A DNA stretch of 64,000 nt from Fragum whitleyi (taxonomy: Eukaryota; Mollusca; Bivalvia; Cardiida; Cardiidae): assembly GCA_948146395.1 (NCBI GenBank), contig OX411543.1, forward strand, positions 26,242,026-26,306,025, written 5' to 3'. The notes under the pieces were generated by a model. The model saw nothing but the letters and a program-made list of their open reading frames with translations. It had not been told where the DNA came from and did no database searches. Numbering within the stretch: the first letter of the stretch is position 1; every line of letters begins with the position of its first letter. Positions 33,517 through 46,700 of this stretch are shown one piece after another. The position numbers and the translations under genes were made by a program.

Positions 33517-36500
33517 GTAAGTAAAATCTATTTTTTTTTATTGGGAACCTTTTAAGAATTCTATGAAAGTGATGATACATATATAACAGTGTAATTGCCT
33601 TTGAAAAGAAAATGATATAAATGAACTAATTTGTGTTGAAATATATATTTTAAAAAAACCAAAAAAAACACACACGCAAGTTTGGACTCTGTCCTGCGTT
33701 CAAGGTGAAAACGTTTGTAAAACGGTCAAGAAATTGTACCCCATGCAAAGCGGTGCAATTTGTAGACGTTTGTGAACGTTAATGCATCCTTAACACAAGA
33801 AAGTTTTTATACGTCAGTGTTTGAGATTCATCCTGACCTATTTGGCAACAAAGACACCCCCCCCCCCCAACACTCACACAAACAAACCACAATAACTGCC
33901 AGACCAGATATGACTTTTAACTATTTTCTCTCTCTCTCTTTCCATTTCATCTCTCTTTCTCTCTGCCTCACCCTCCTTCTCTCTCCCCCATAAATAAATG
34001 AATAAATAAATGAATGAAAATGTAATTGCAGGTTTACTGTATGATAATTTTATGTCTGATGTTTCCTGATCAGATTGCTGTATGTCGTGTTAAAGTCGAG
34101 AGTCTAAGCCTCGTCTACACGTCATGTTTGTTTGTTTGTTTTGAAATAAATTGGACTTGACAGGTTGAAATGTCTCAAATTGTTGATGAGAAAAAAAAAT
34201 AGTTCAACACTAAAAGGGGTAGTGCGCAAACTAGATATCACACGAAGACTATATGGGTCTGTAGGTGACATTTCCAACAATTTCATGTGTGATGGAGATA
34301 CTTTGAACTCTCTAGACACCAACTCCTTGCTCTGAAGACACTCTCTGATTGTGTATAGATGCTTTGCGTCTTTGGCTACCTTTTGAGCACACAGTGAAGA
34401 CTCTGATCAGACTGTGCGAATGCACAGGCTGATTTGAGACTTTACGTTGTGCACATATTTGGAAATTCCACACAGAGGCTCATATTTGTTTTGTAATCAA
34501 TATCTATGGTATAAAGAATTGCCATTTTCTAACCAGATAAAAGTCTCATTCAGAAGAAAAGGGAAAAGTTTAGACCCTGTTCATGCTGCGGTATTCGATC
34601 ATTAGTTCGATTATTCCCGTACTTTCTAGATGGTTTCATTTTGTTTGATAGGCTTTGCAACAATTTACACTTATTGAGGATTACGACATAATTATTGTTC
34701 ATAACAAAGTCAAATAGTCTATAATAGTCAAGGATTTGATTACATTAAACACCTTAATACAAAGCAATTTATCGGTTTTGAAATCATCAAGTCAAAATTG
34801 AGATCCGTCGTTTTGTAAAGAAAATTAATCAAATTTATGCAATGTCTTGGTTAGCTACTTGGCTGTGTCTTTTGAAATATCGAATAACAAACGACTCAAC
34901 AGATATAAGCTGGAGAATGAACGCCAGAAAGAAACAACAAGATAATGAATTAAAATAACAACAACCTCTATCAATGGATGCTCGAATGCCTATTTCTCTG
35001 ATTGATTGACTGTTCACTGAGGATCTAAATTTTAATTGCTTGAATCGCCGACCTACCGTCTGTCAGACCGACGGACTGAACAATGGATCAACCTAGGCAC
35101 CGACTTAAGGACCGAGCGAAGAACCGACCGAATGAACGAACGAATGAATGAATGAATGAATGAATGAATGAATGAATGAATGAATGAATGAATGAATGAA
35201 TGAATGAATGAATGAATGAATGAATGGGTTAGCCATTTAATGTTTTTTATCAATTATAAGAGTTGAATAGATTGGATTTACGTATGTCTGTTCTTTAAAG
35301 AAAAGACAATCGACGATACGAAAGATTGTGGCCTTTTGGAAAATATCCGCCAAAGAAAGCATTGGGTCTATCCAAATATTCTTTTCCGCCTAGGCGAGGT
35401 GCAAATGTATAAGGTCAAGGTTTAATAACGCTACATCCTTTAGAATTATCACGCACATCAAGCATATTTTGCTCATCTTTTTATTTATTTTATAAGACGT
35501 TTATAGTTCCACAAGTTCAAGTGATTGATCAAATGTTAATTTTGTCTATACAGGTATAGATAAAATTGACCTTTGATCACCCACTCTAAATTGCGGAACT
35601 ATACGTGTTCATTTAGACTAAATCAAATCTACTGTTTTATTGACCGGGTAGTGGACATGACCTAACCGTGTCAATATTTAGTGAGTTTTCTCTTCAATAT
35701 ATATGTGACCCGTCGCGCGAAAAGGGACCATCTGGGTTGTGCGTAGTGTGTCGATCCTAGTCGGACTGCGCAGACTGTCTAGTCTCGAAACTTTTTGTAC
35801 CATGCTTATTTTCTGAATCTAAAATGATCCATCTACCTTCGTAAAAGAGTTTTTGACCTCTGGATGGCATGTCCTAGAACCAATTTCTTTTACAAATATT
35901 TTATTTACAGAGTTCCCAGATGGTCCTTTTTCGCGTGACGGACACAATTATGATTCGCCATCCAGGAAAAACTGGCCTTAAGGTAGTAGATCCGTAATAG
36001 TTTTGCAACGTATCAGGAGTAATGAACCTTAACACTGTTAACCAAGGTTTCCTAATGATTTTCATTAGGAAACCTCGGTTAACATTGTGAAAGAACATAA
36101 GGTCCAAAATGTTGCGGAACTATTACGGTTCCACTACCTTAATGACAATAAAATTGGAAATAGACTCAAGCTCCAAATAAAAAAAACCTAAGAAATGTCC
36201 TGCCCTAAAAAACATGAAACACGCTGTATCTTAAACGCAAAAGAGTTAACGAGATTCATAACCCTCTTTTCTGAGTGAATTAGTAGAAGTCAAAACTATC
36301 CTTCAAATGAAGATACGGCATGCGTTTAATCGTGTTTCAAAAATATGTGACCCCTCACGCAAAAAAGGAACATCTCGGAAGTGCGTAAAGTGTCAATCCT
36401 AGTCAGAGTGCACAGACTGCGTAGCCTGGCTATGGTCGAAACTTTTCACACTTAACTTATTTTCTAACTCTAGAATGATCTATCTAGTTTACTGTGAAAG

Positions 36501-37668
36501 CGTTATTGAAATACCACCTTTGATTGACCTGTACTAGAACCAATCTCCTTTCCATATGAATATTACACGGAGTTCCCAGATGGTCTCCTTTCGCGTGACG
36601 GGCAACATATTTATCAAGCGAGGTATATATGTGTGACCCGTCATACAAAAAGAAGTTGTCCGGGAAGTGCGATAAGTTATCGACCCTGGTTAGACTGCCG
36701 TAACAAGGATGTAGGTATCTAACTCCCTCGTAATTGTGTAGTGAAGGCAGAAAAGTTAAATGTTTGTTGATAGAAATAGACACTCATTGACGGATTAAGA
36801 GGGGCTCGGGAGGTTCAAACGAACCCCCTCTGAAGCCCAATTATCTTATTTTTGTGCAGAATTTTATTTCACCCTTCTGCTGTTTGAGACATAATCCTGT
36901 TGTGAACAAAAGTTTGGCAGACAATATAGACTAAGACCAGGCTGCACAGTTGTGCAGTCTCGTCTTAGTATACACTGCCTGCCATCTTCTTGATTTTTGT
37001 TGAAAAGAAAATCTAAAGGCAGGCTCGTACATATGTCCAAAAGATATGAAATTTATTTAAACAAAATCTAAATTTAGCAGGATAAGGGTTAAAATTAAGT
37101 AATAATAGGTAAACGAACCACCTTTTTGTATATTTGAAACCCCATGTACAGAAATCCTCGATCCGCCGCTGATATACCAAACAAGGAAGTGGGGTACAGT
37201 AACATCAAAATGAAACTAGTAACAATATACTAGCATATAAATTTCCGAAAAAATGGATTGTTGAAATGACGTCAAACGTTGAAATCAACATCAAGACACA
37301 TAAGGGCCACTTTATCCCTGAAGTCACACTTCTTTTTTTGAGCAAGGATGATATTTAAACCCTATATGGACACATTTTTCGTACCACGTATCTATAGATC
37401 GGGGGTATATAACTTCACCGATGTACGTCTGGTCGTATGTCTTTCTGTCTGAAAAAACTTTACCTGTAACTTCAACACAATTCGAATGAATTCGGTTGCT
37501 TTCAATAAAACACATCATCCAATGTCAAGGTTATCCGCAAAGGTAAATTATCAAATACCAAACGTTCAAATGAATTGTAACAGTGTTTTTTGAACTTATT
37601 CATTTCTGTATATTAAGACAAGACAAAACAAAACGACATAAAAACAAAAACAAAATAACCCCCCCCCC

Positions 37669-37705
<37 letters not shown>

Positions 37706-40700
37706 AAAAAGAAAAAATCATACACACTGAAAAACATGGATTCTTCTATAAAATTTATCCGTGAATTGTTTTATGTTTTTTAATTTTCATTTATATTTTT
37801 TCCGTCTCATACATTTATCTTTATTATATATTTTATTTTATTAATATTTTACAACTTCTATTTTTTCTTAATACGGGTTTGAATCATTCGGGTAAATCTT
37901 GTATTTAAATTATGTGATTGCACTGACGTATACATTTTTGTGAGTATCTGACAATCAAGAAAAGAAACTGAGACCAATTTCTCTTGAAATTATTTTGAAT
38001 AACTACATGTATATCGAAAATAACACGGGCAGATCATCTGTCATGCTCACTATTTACACCTTCAACGTTGCTTTCAAAATAGTATTGCTGATGTAAATCT
38101 ATCAGATTTTTGGCAATTAATGAAACAGTTAAAGGAATATTGTGTTGAAGTTTCTTATTTTTAAATACAACAATTTTTAATGATCTTTGGGACCCCGGTC
38201 ATAAAATCAACTCCACTCAGAATAAATTGAAGACTGCACTTCTTTTCTAAAGTTGATCCCCAGAGGTATATTTATATCCAACACCATAGGTAGCATATCC
38301 CCAGAGTTATTCATTATTTTCACCAAAACACGAGGATAGCTCACATCGCATTTTTTGTAAACTTTAGGTTTGAGTCAAGTTTTTATGGTAGCCTACTAGA
38401 CATAAATTTACTTATGCTATTATTGTAATAACACCTTTATAAAGGAAATGTGAAAATAGACAGGTTAATTAAGCATTATAATTTTGTCCACTTGGTGAGT
38501 ATGGTATGAGCTGACTACCCTAGTCACTAAAGATAATCAAACCGTTTTTACTTAGAAGACCGAGCCACAGTCTAGAACCGGTTCAGGGGCTCGTTTTACT
38601 ATACTCCTAAATTTAATCGTTAGTCAAAATAAAAAATCGTACCTGTTGTTTTCATTCATCTTTAAATTCTGTCTTGCAATATCTCATTGGAATCGTCTTT
38701 AGAAGACGATTCTAGGGAGATATTGCAAGGCAGAATTCAATATTTAGGTACTACTTTAAGAGCATTTTTTTTATTTTTGGTACGCAAAAAATGATCGTAA
38801 GATGTTTAGTAAAACGGGCCCCAGGCTGTTAACTCAATATAATCACGATGCAGTTATACTCGCCACATAATAGTGAATAAAAAATGTAACGGGTATTAGA
38901 CTGACGATCCATTACTGTGGAAGTAAAGACTCTAGGTAATAACCAGGTCCAAGACTATGCTTAGTATAACTTGAGTCCGTGTAAACCTCTAGTCTAAAAT
39001 TGGTAAATATCCTGTCTAATGTAACAACAACAATCAACAACAACTAATTAAAGTAATTACCTATAAAGTGTCTAAGGGAATTACCTGGTATATCTTCGTA
39101 TCACTTGGTTAAACAGTAAAATATCAATCCTTCGTTAATCTCTGGCTTCTCTCGCAGACGGCTACCGGATACAATACGGGGTCCTCACTTTCGTCTCCAC
39201 GGGCCGAGAGTCATCCCGGGCATAGACTGGAAACCCTAAACCACTACACTCCCCCCAACTTTATTTGATTGGAGGAAGCTAACATCTGCTTTACAGATCT
39301 TCCTGGCTTGCTAACACCAGAAAAAACTGATGACCCCGTTTTCTATCCTGGGTGAGTGAAAGTGCCTTTCGTGCACAACCCACTATGTGCCTTTCGTGCA
39401 CATCCCTTTGGTATCCGCTACCTCCACTCCACCTCCCCCTAAGAATTGCCTCAAGGGGAGGAAGTACAGTGCTCGCTTGTCTGTAGCTGGTACAACCTCT
39501 GTGCATTCTTGGAGGATATATCTAAAACATCCTCCCACCTGTCACCTCTGATGGCTGCCACTAACCGAGCCGTTGTGCCCAGTAGTGCAGGGGTTGAAAC
39601 TTGGCGTCCAAAGCTGAAATATGGGGCGTCGGTCTCAAGAAGCAGTCTGTGAGGCTCAAGAGTTTTGAGAGCCTGCTTCTGGGTTGCGTTGAAATCTGCA
39701 ACAAGCCCTGTAAACCCAAAATGGATATTAGGGAACTCTGACACCCATCTGTCTCTGGCACTTGCACTACCACTATAGCAATGCAAGTGGATTTTCTGCT
39801 CCTTTGGCACTAGTCCCTTCAGGTGGTACAGTAGTTGCAGCATATCGTTGCCATCCCCCCTATTATGAAGTACCAAAACCTTGTCAGGGGTGAGATGGCT
39901 CAGAGCACGGTCCAACACTACGTGCTGGTGGTCCCACAACGCAGGATCGATCCGGAAATGGTCCAGACCAACCTCTCCCAGGGCACACACTCCGTTGAAT
40001 TGAAGACATTCCTCGAAGTTCTTCCAGGCCTCATCAGTGACCTCCTTTGTCTTTGGATGTAATCCAATGGCCACGCCTATGCCCTGTGAGCTAAGATGGG
40101 TGACCTCCTCCTGACTGGGGTAAGTCGCCGGGTCACAATAAACCGCAACGCCTCCAACCACGTAGACTTCATCACCGGCGTTGGGTTCTTCAACCTTCAG
40201 CATTTCTTCGAAGGAACACCGCCTCGTCAACTTATTTCGGACACGGTCCAGGTGGAAGTGACTGTCCACGGCATGGGGTCTCTGTGAGAGGGGAGGAACA
40301 AAGGCGGGATACTCTGCACGAAGATCTCCCCTTGTCTGCTTGTCTAGGACTCCTAGCACAACCAGGAACACTCGCCAGTGCATTAAGAGGGCTGGTGAGT
40401 TCATTTGCCCAATGCTGTAGGAATCCTTCTTGTCGTACCCCATCTCTTCACATAAGCTATCAAGGGAGCTTTTCATGCACTTTGACAGCACGGCACACCC
40501 ATCTGTCAGCATGTCGAGATTCTTAATATATTTTGCAAGAATCTCTACATCCAAACACCCCACGATCCTGCTGGAGCACTTGATCAGAAGGTTCACCCTG
40601 CTGCGAGTGACCTCCTGAGAGAGCCCCCTTTTCTCATCAAGGATCCCTGGTACATGCGCATTGAATGCATGAACTCGGGATACCTTCTCTAAACATCCCG

Positions 40701-43700
40701 GGATAGGACAAACACCTGTGTCTATCCTAGCCTTGTGAGTCCTTTCCTCGTATCGGGGTCTCTTTGACACAGGAGAGGCAAAAGAATCTCTCCTCTCTGT
40801 GTGTCTATCCTTTTCTGCCTTCCTCTTCCCATGATCGTGATAAGGCCTTCGACCTGCACGGTCATCTTTCCTCCCACCGTAATGCCTATAGTGGTCATCA
40901 CGATGAGCTTGCCTTCCTCGTTCCTTCTCATGGGCATGATGTCCCCGATACGATCTCTTGTCTTTGGACTCCTTTCGTGAGTCTTGTTGAGGCTCCTTTC
41001 GTAAGCCTTTGGTGATCCCCTTCGGACAACAATCAGGCTCCTTTCGTGGACCTTTCTCTCTCTCGCCCTCACTAGTTGAGGTCATTGGCTTTAGCGGAGA
41101 GAGGTTCCTAGGGGAGCGTCTCACAGGCGAGGTAGAGATTTTCCTAATCTCCTTAGGTCTAGCTCCCTTGTCTTCCAAGGCAATTGTTCCCAGCACTGCA
41201 TCTATTTCAGATGTCAGGCTGTCAATCTCCATCGCCGCTCCCTTCTGTCCCTCGTCTGAGGTTACCCTCTCCAGGTCAGGGTTGTCCAGCAAGCGAATAT
41301 CCTTGCTGGGGCCTGCTGGCATGGTGCTGGGTGCCTTCTTTGGCATGTTCATCTTGAAGATGTTGCTGCAGATCCAGCTTGCGTCATGGAACTGCAGCGC
41401 TTGCGCATCAGACGCCACTTTGGCCAACCAGTCGTTTCTCTTCTTCGTCTTGGCCAGCTTTACTTGTCCGAGCAGGATATTAACTTGATCCTGAAGTGGC
41501 ATGGCCGACAGCATGATGGTGTTGACCAAGTCCTTTGGAGGCAACAGGCTTTCGTCCGTGTTGGCCTTGATGACATCTCTTGCAGTGAACATGTCTGAAA
41601 GAGAAAGAAAGAATGATTAAGATATTACCCAGTTTCCCAATAATTCCCTCGCTCACCCTAGTTTAACTTTCCAGGGAGTTTACTGGCTGCAATCCTTGCA
41701 CCAGAATTTATCTATATCCAGTGCATCTGAAGCAGTGACATTGACACAGGAACCATGGAACCACTCGTCGCATCCATCACACTGTATCATGAAACGACCT
41801 TGCCATGGCTTGCGACAAACACAGTATAAGGTATCATCGTCCTCATCATCATCTGGTTCTGGGTCAGGGTTAGCTAACCACTTTCTGATCCAGTCTGGGA
41901 TCACTCTGTCCCTACACTTCTTCAAACGATCATGATTCACTACGAAAAACGATTTCCGCAGTTTCACACGGTATAGAGAAGCAGAGATCCTTTTTACGAC
42001 GACAGCTGGGCCTTTCCAAGGTGGACACAGTTTCTTACACTGGCCCTTTTTTACCGCTGTGTCTAACAAGTAAACAAGATCCTTTTCCTGGTATTCATTT
42101 TCCAGTACTCGGACATCATAATCTCTCTTCATATTCTTTAATGAAGTGTTCAGGCTATCCCTCGCTGCATTATGCGCAGCTTGGATGTTCTTCATGAGAG
42201 TTGCCACATACTCGTCTGCCGCAACCGGATTGGCCGGGCTATGAGGGAACATCAGGTAGGCTGGAATATTAACTTCCCTGCCCAACATCAGCTTATTAGC
42301 AGTAAAACCAGTACTCCGATTTACTGCACTTCTCATTGCACCAGCTATTTGTGGCAGGTGCAGATCCCATTGGTCCTGGGAATCACCAACATAGCACCTA
42401 ACTGCATCCATAAGGATGCGGTTATAACGCTCAACTTGACCATTTGCGGATGGTCTATAGGGGGTTGTTCTTGCTTTGTGAATCTCAAGAACTTCACACA
42501 TTGCAGTGAAGAGTTTGGACTCAAAATTCCGCCCTTGATCTGAGAATACTTGAAACGGGTACCCAAACCTAGAGAAGAAATTGTCAACTGCTGCTTTGGC
42601 AGTGACCTCTGCAGTTTGGGAAGGCAAGGGAACACATTCCACCCACTTAGTGAACTGATCCACCATCATGAGAATGTATTCATTCCCCCTGGGAGTAATG
42701 GGTAGTGGCCCAAGGAAATCGAGATGTACCCGTTCCATTGGCGCACCAGCTTGATACTCTTGCATCGGAGTATGCCCATATTGACTGGCCTTCTTGTTCT
42801 TGTTGCAGAGAGCACATGTAGCCACATAGTTAGCTACATCCTTCCCGAGGCCATACCAGAAAAACTTTTCTTTGACCCTGGCCTTAGTTCTCGCAACCCC
42901 CTGATGACCTGCAGATGGCAAATCATGATTAAGCCTGATGGCCTCAGTTTTTAAGCTATCAGGAATAACCAAATTTCTCTCAGAGGATGCTCCGACTGAG
43001 TGGAATAGCAAATCCCCTAAGAACTCAAAGGACTCTTTGTCCAGCCAATAAGCCTTAGCACATGGACTGGACAAGAACAACTCCTTTTCGGTTGGCTGGA
43101 CTCTGTTTTCCAACCAATTCAGAACCAGCGAAAGGTCCTTGTCTGCGGCCTGGGCGTTTTTTACATCTGACACGCCAAAGCCCCAGCATTCCAACTGTTC
43201 ATGATCTGTTTTTCGACTGATCCCGCAGACACTCACAGAATATTCGCCCTCTGCGGCAACAATATCTATAAATATGTCTGCCTGGTCCTTCCCTGCCTGC
43301 AATATGATTTCAGTCTCACTGTCCACCGGCTTGCCACTGTCACTTGCTACTTGGTTTACTGTTGAGTGTTTTGAGCCAAACACGTGGCCTGCATCACTCC
43401 GTGACCCGGTTGAAACACCAGCCCTGATCCTTTCGACCTCCGCTGCCGGTTTCGGTTCGTCACCCTGTGTCTTGCTACCACCTTGCCGTTGGGCCACCAG
43501 TTCCCGCTCATGACATCTAACCCCAGTGGCAAGGCCTTGGGGGTACTCATCCCCCACCTCCACCATTATCCTCGATGTCAACGGAACTACGTCGTCTACT
43601 TCCTGGGTAAAAGCTCCCCAACGACTGTCTGCTCTCATGCAGTATGTGCATCCCCCACAAGGTAGTTTGCCTAGCTGGACTCCCGAGGAATATTCGTCAC

Positions 43701-46700
43701 ACCCTTCATCTGGCTCAGGCTTTCTTGAAAGCGCATCAGCATTGCCATGCTTATTGCCAGGACGATGCACGAGTTTCATGTCATACTGTGACAATTCCTC
43801 TATCCATCTCGCTAGTTGACCTTGGGGCTCCTTAAAATTCAACAACCAAGTTAAGCTCGAGTGGTCGGTACGAACAGTAAACTGTCTTCCAAGCAGATAG
43901 TGCCTATACTGTCTAGTAAATCGCACTACCGCAAGCAGCTCCTTGCGAGTTGTACAATACTTTCGCTGTTCTTTTGTTAGAGAGTAGCTGCCATAAGCAA
44001 CCACTTTCTCCACGCCTTCCTGGATTTGAATCAGTTCCGCTCCTATTGCGAAATCTGATGCATCAGTATCTAGGATAAATGGGCCCTCCTGTCTTGGTAG
44101 TGCCAGGACAGGAGGGTTTGTCAGGGCCTGTTTAAGAGTGTCAAAAGACTCCTGTTGCTCCTCGTCCCATTTGTAGTTATGCTTCCCTACTACATCAAAA
44201 AGTGGTTTGGCTAAAGCCGAGAAATCTTTTATAAAATTACGGTGGTAATTAGCAAGACCTACAAACCGTTCAACATCTTTTGAACATGTAGGTATTGGCC
44301 AATCTACAATTGTCTCAACGTCCGACTTTGACATAGTCAAAGAATCGCTGCTGACCACCCGTCCGAGAAACTCGACTTGCTTCTGGAAAAATAAGCACTT
44401 CTTAGGCTTAAGTTTCAACCCATGTAGGCGGAAACGCTTCAGAGCCTCACCTAAGTTGTTTAAGTGATCTCTGTAATCCTTCCCCATGACTAGGATATCG
44501 TCAAGAAAAGCTAGCACTGTTTTCCAGCTCAAGCCTCTCATGACGAGGTTCATCACCCTGGCATAGGTGGCTGGCGCATTACAAAGACCAAATCCCATTT
44601 TGGCATGTTCATACAACCCATACTTTGTATGAAAGGCTGTCTTTCGTCTGTCCTCTGGCTTCACATTTACTTGCCAATACGCTGAATTGGCATCCAATTT
44701 GGAAAACCAAACGTTGCCTGACAAGGTGTCTAGGCAATCATCTACCAGTGGCAATGGGAAAACGTCTTTGACCGTCACATTGTTTAATGCACGGTAATCA
44801 ATGCACCATCGTACATTTCCATCCCTCTTACGGATGAGTACAGGGGATGATGCCCATTCAGATGACGACTCTTGGATCACCCCTGCATCTAACATCTTCT
44901 TGAGATGTGCCTCTTCTTCCCCCAAAAAGCATGCTGGTGTACGTCTAAGCCGTTGTTTGATTGGCTTAGCGTCCCCTGTGTCAATGGAGTGCTCGATCTC
45001 TGTGAAAGTACCGAGATCGAACTCATTCTTCGCAAACACATCTTGAAAAGAGCCTAGCATATGTGCCAAGCCTGCTTGTTCGGCAGTGGAGAGATGCCCT
45101 TTGGAGTTCTCAAAGGTCTCCCTTAAGTGTTCTGGTAATGATGAAGCATCACCAGAATCATAATCTGCGCTGGTCACCTCCTGCACATTAATATGCTCGA
45201 GATCCGGACAGCTTGGGTCCGAATCTGAAACATATGACTCGATAGGGTAAGCCCTACCGACTTCCTGGCCCTTCTTGATGGTCAGGTACCTGTCAGATGC
45301 ATTTACAACACACATGTATGGTGTTGTACCTGCCTCTCTTACTACTCTTGGTCCAAAACATTTTAGGTTTTCGCGGGGCTCAATGACGTAATCAGGCAAG
45401 TCAGTAGCCAATTTGCATTTCAATTGTGCAACTGAGTTTGGTGGAACAACTCTTCGGTTTAACACGGTGACTCTAGAGACCTGTGGCCTACCTTCGGAGT
45501 CCCCAATGTTCATTGTAATTTCATGACCTTCATATGTCAATGTCCCCTTCCCCATGTTCAAAACAGCTGACCCACGTGTCAGTAGATCAACCCCAAACAG
45601 CATGTCTTGTTCTATTGGTGCGACATACACAGGGCCCTTGTAGTTAGATATGCCTATTCTCAGTTTAAATGGACCAGCCACGAAGCCGATCATAGACATC
45701 TGTCGTCCTGCTGTATCCAGTTTCACCTCCCTCAATTTGGGTGGAGGATGTCTCAGTGTAGAGTACAGTCTGTCAGAGATTATTGTCACCTCTGCAGCTG
45801 AATCCACCACTGCCGTCACTTGACGCTCTCCAACTTTTACAGGAATTGTAAAAGAGGAGGCCGATCTTAAGACACACACTTTAACTGGTAACTCTATGTC
45901 TGCCACAGCGGGATGCCCCCAAGCATTGTGTTGAGGCTTCCCGTTCAATTCTAAATCAGCTGCACCCTTTCGTGGTGCAGCAGGATCTAGTGTACCAGCC
46001 GACCCTCCTTTACTACTACTTGAATTTTTCAAATTTTTTGAAAATTCCCTGTCTTCACATGTGTGATCACACCCAGCTACCGGAGCTTTCAAACCTGTGG
46101 AGCCAATTATTGGTTGTTGGGTCGAGCTTTGGCTCCCTCGGCTGACCCTTGCTTGTTTAAACCCTTCTTCAGTGGGCACTCTTTGAAAAAATGTCCCACT
46201 TCATCACATACGTAACAGGCTCCAGTAAATTTTCTCTTCCCCCTGCCAGCCGGCCTAGGTCGGAATCTGCCTAGCTTCTCCTTGACCTCTTTGAGCTCAA
46301 GTTGAAGCTGCTCCATCATCTTCTGCATGCTGTGCTGTGCATCGTCTTGAACAGCAGACACATGGACCGTTTCATAGTCAGTGGCTACATTTGTTGCAAC
46401 CGACTGGCGTTTTTGTCTGCTTCCCATAGCTTGTTTCGAATATTGAAACAAGCGGACCTCATTCATTGCATCCTCAATTGTGTTAAAGGACCTAATAAAA
46501 GCACTGTGGCCTGCGTCTACATCATACAGACCTTGGCAAAAACGTGCAATCGCCTGCTGGTTAGAGTACGTTTCCGGGAGTTCCTGGAAAGCCTCTGTTG
46601 CCATCGACTGCACTCGATCAGCCCATTCCTCCATGGATTCACCTTTTGACTGCACAGCTTGGTAAAACTTGGCCTGTGCAGCTGCTGGAAGCTCCGCCGC

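Noticed and set aside
35053..35253. Frame encoding FIHS tetrapeptide repeats
   Set aside because: Pure translation of the (GAAT)n microsatellite; no exon signals.
39451..41592. TatD ORF as a host exon unrelated to the retroelement
   Set aside because: It lies between the polypurine tract/3' LTR and pol, on the same strand, with the same base composition and inside the target duplication; the LTRs are identical, so it moved with the element.
39451..41592. Bacterial contamination as the source of the TatD gene
   Set aside because: The ORF has a long charged eukaryote-like N-terminal region, a possible zinc finger and a metazoan splice acceptor, and lies inside a eukaryotic retroelement in an animal gene intron.
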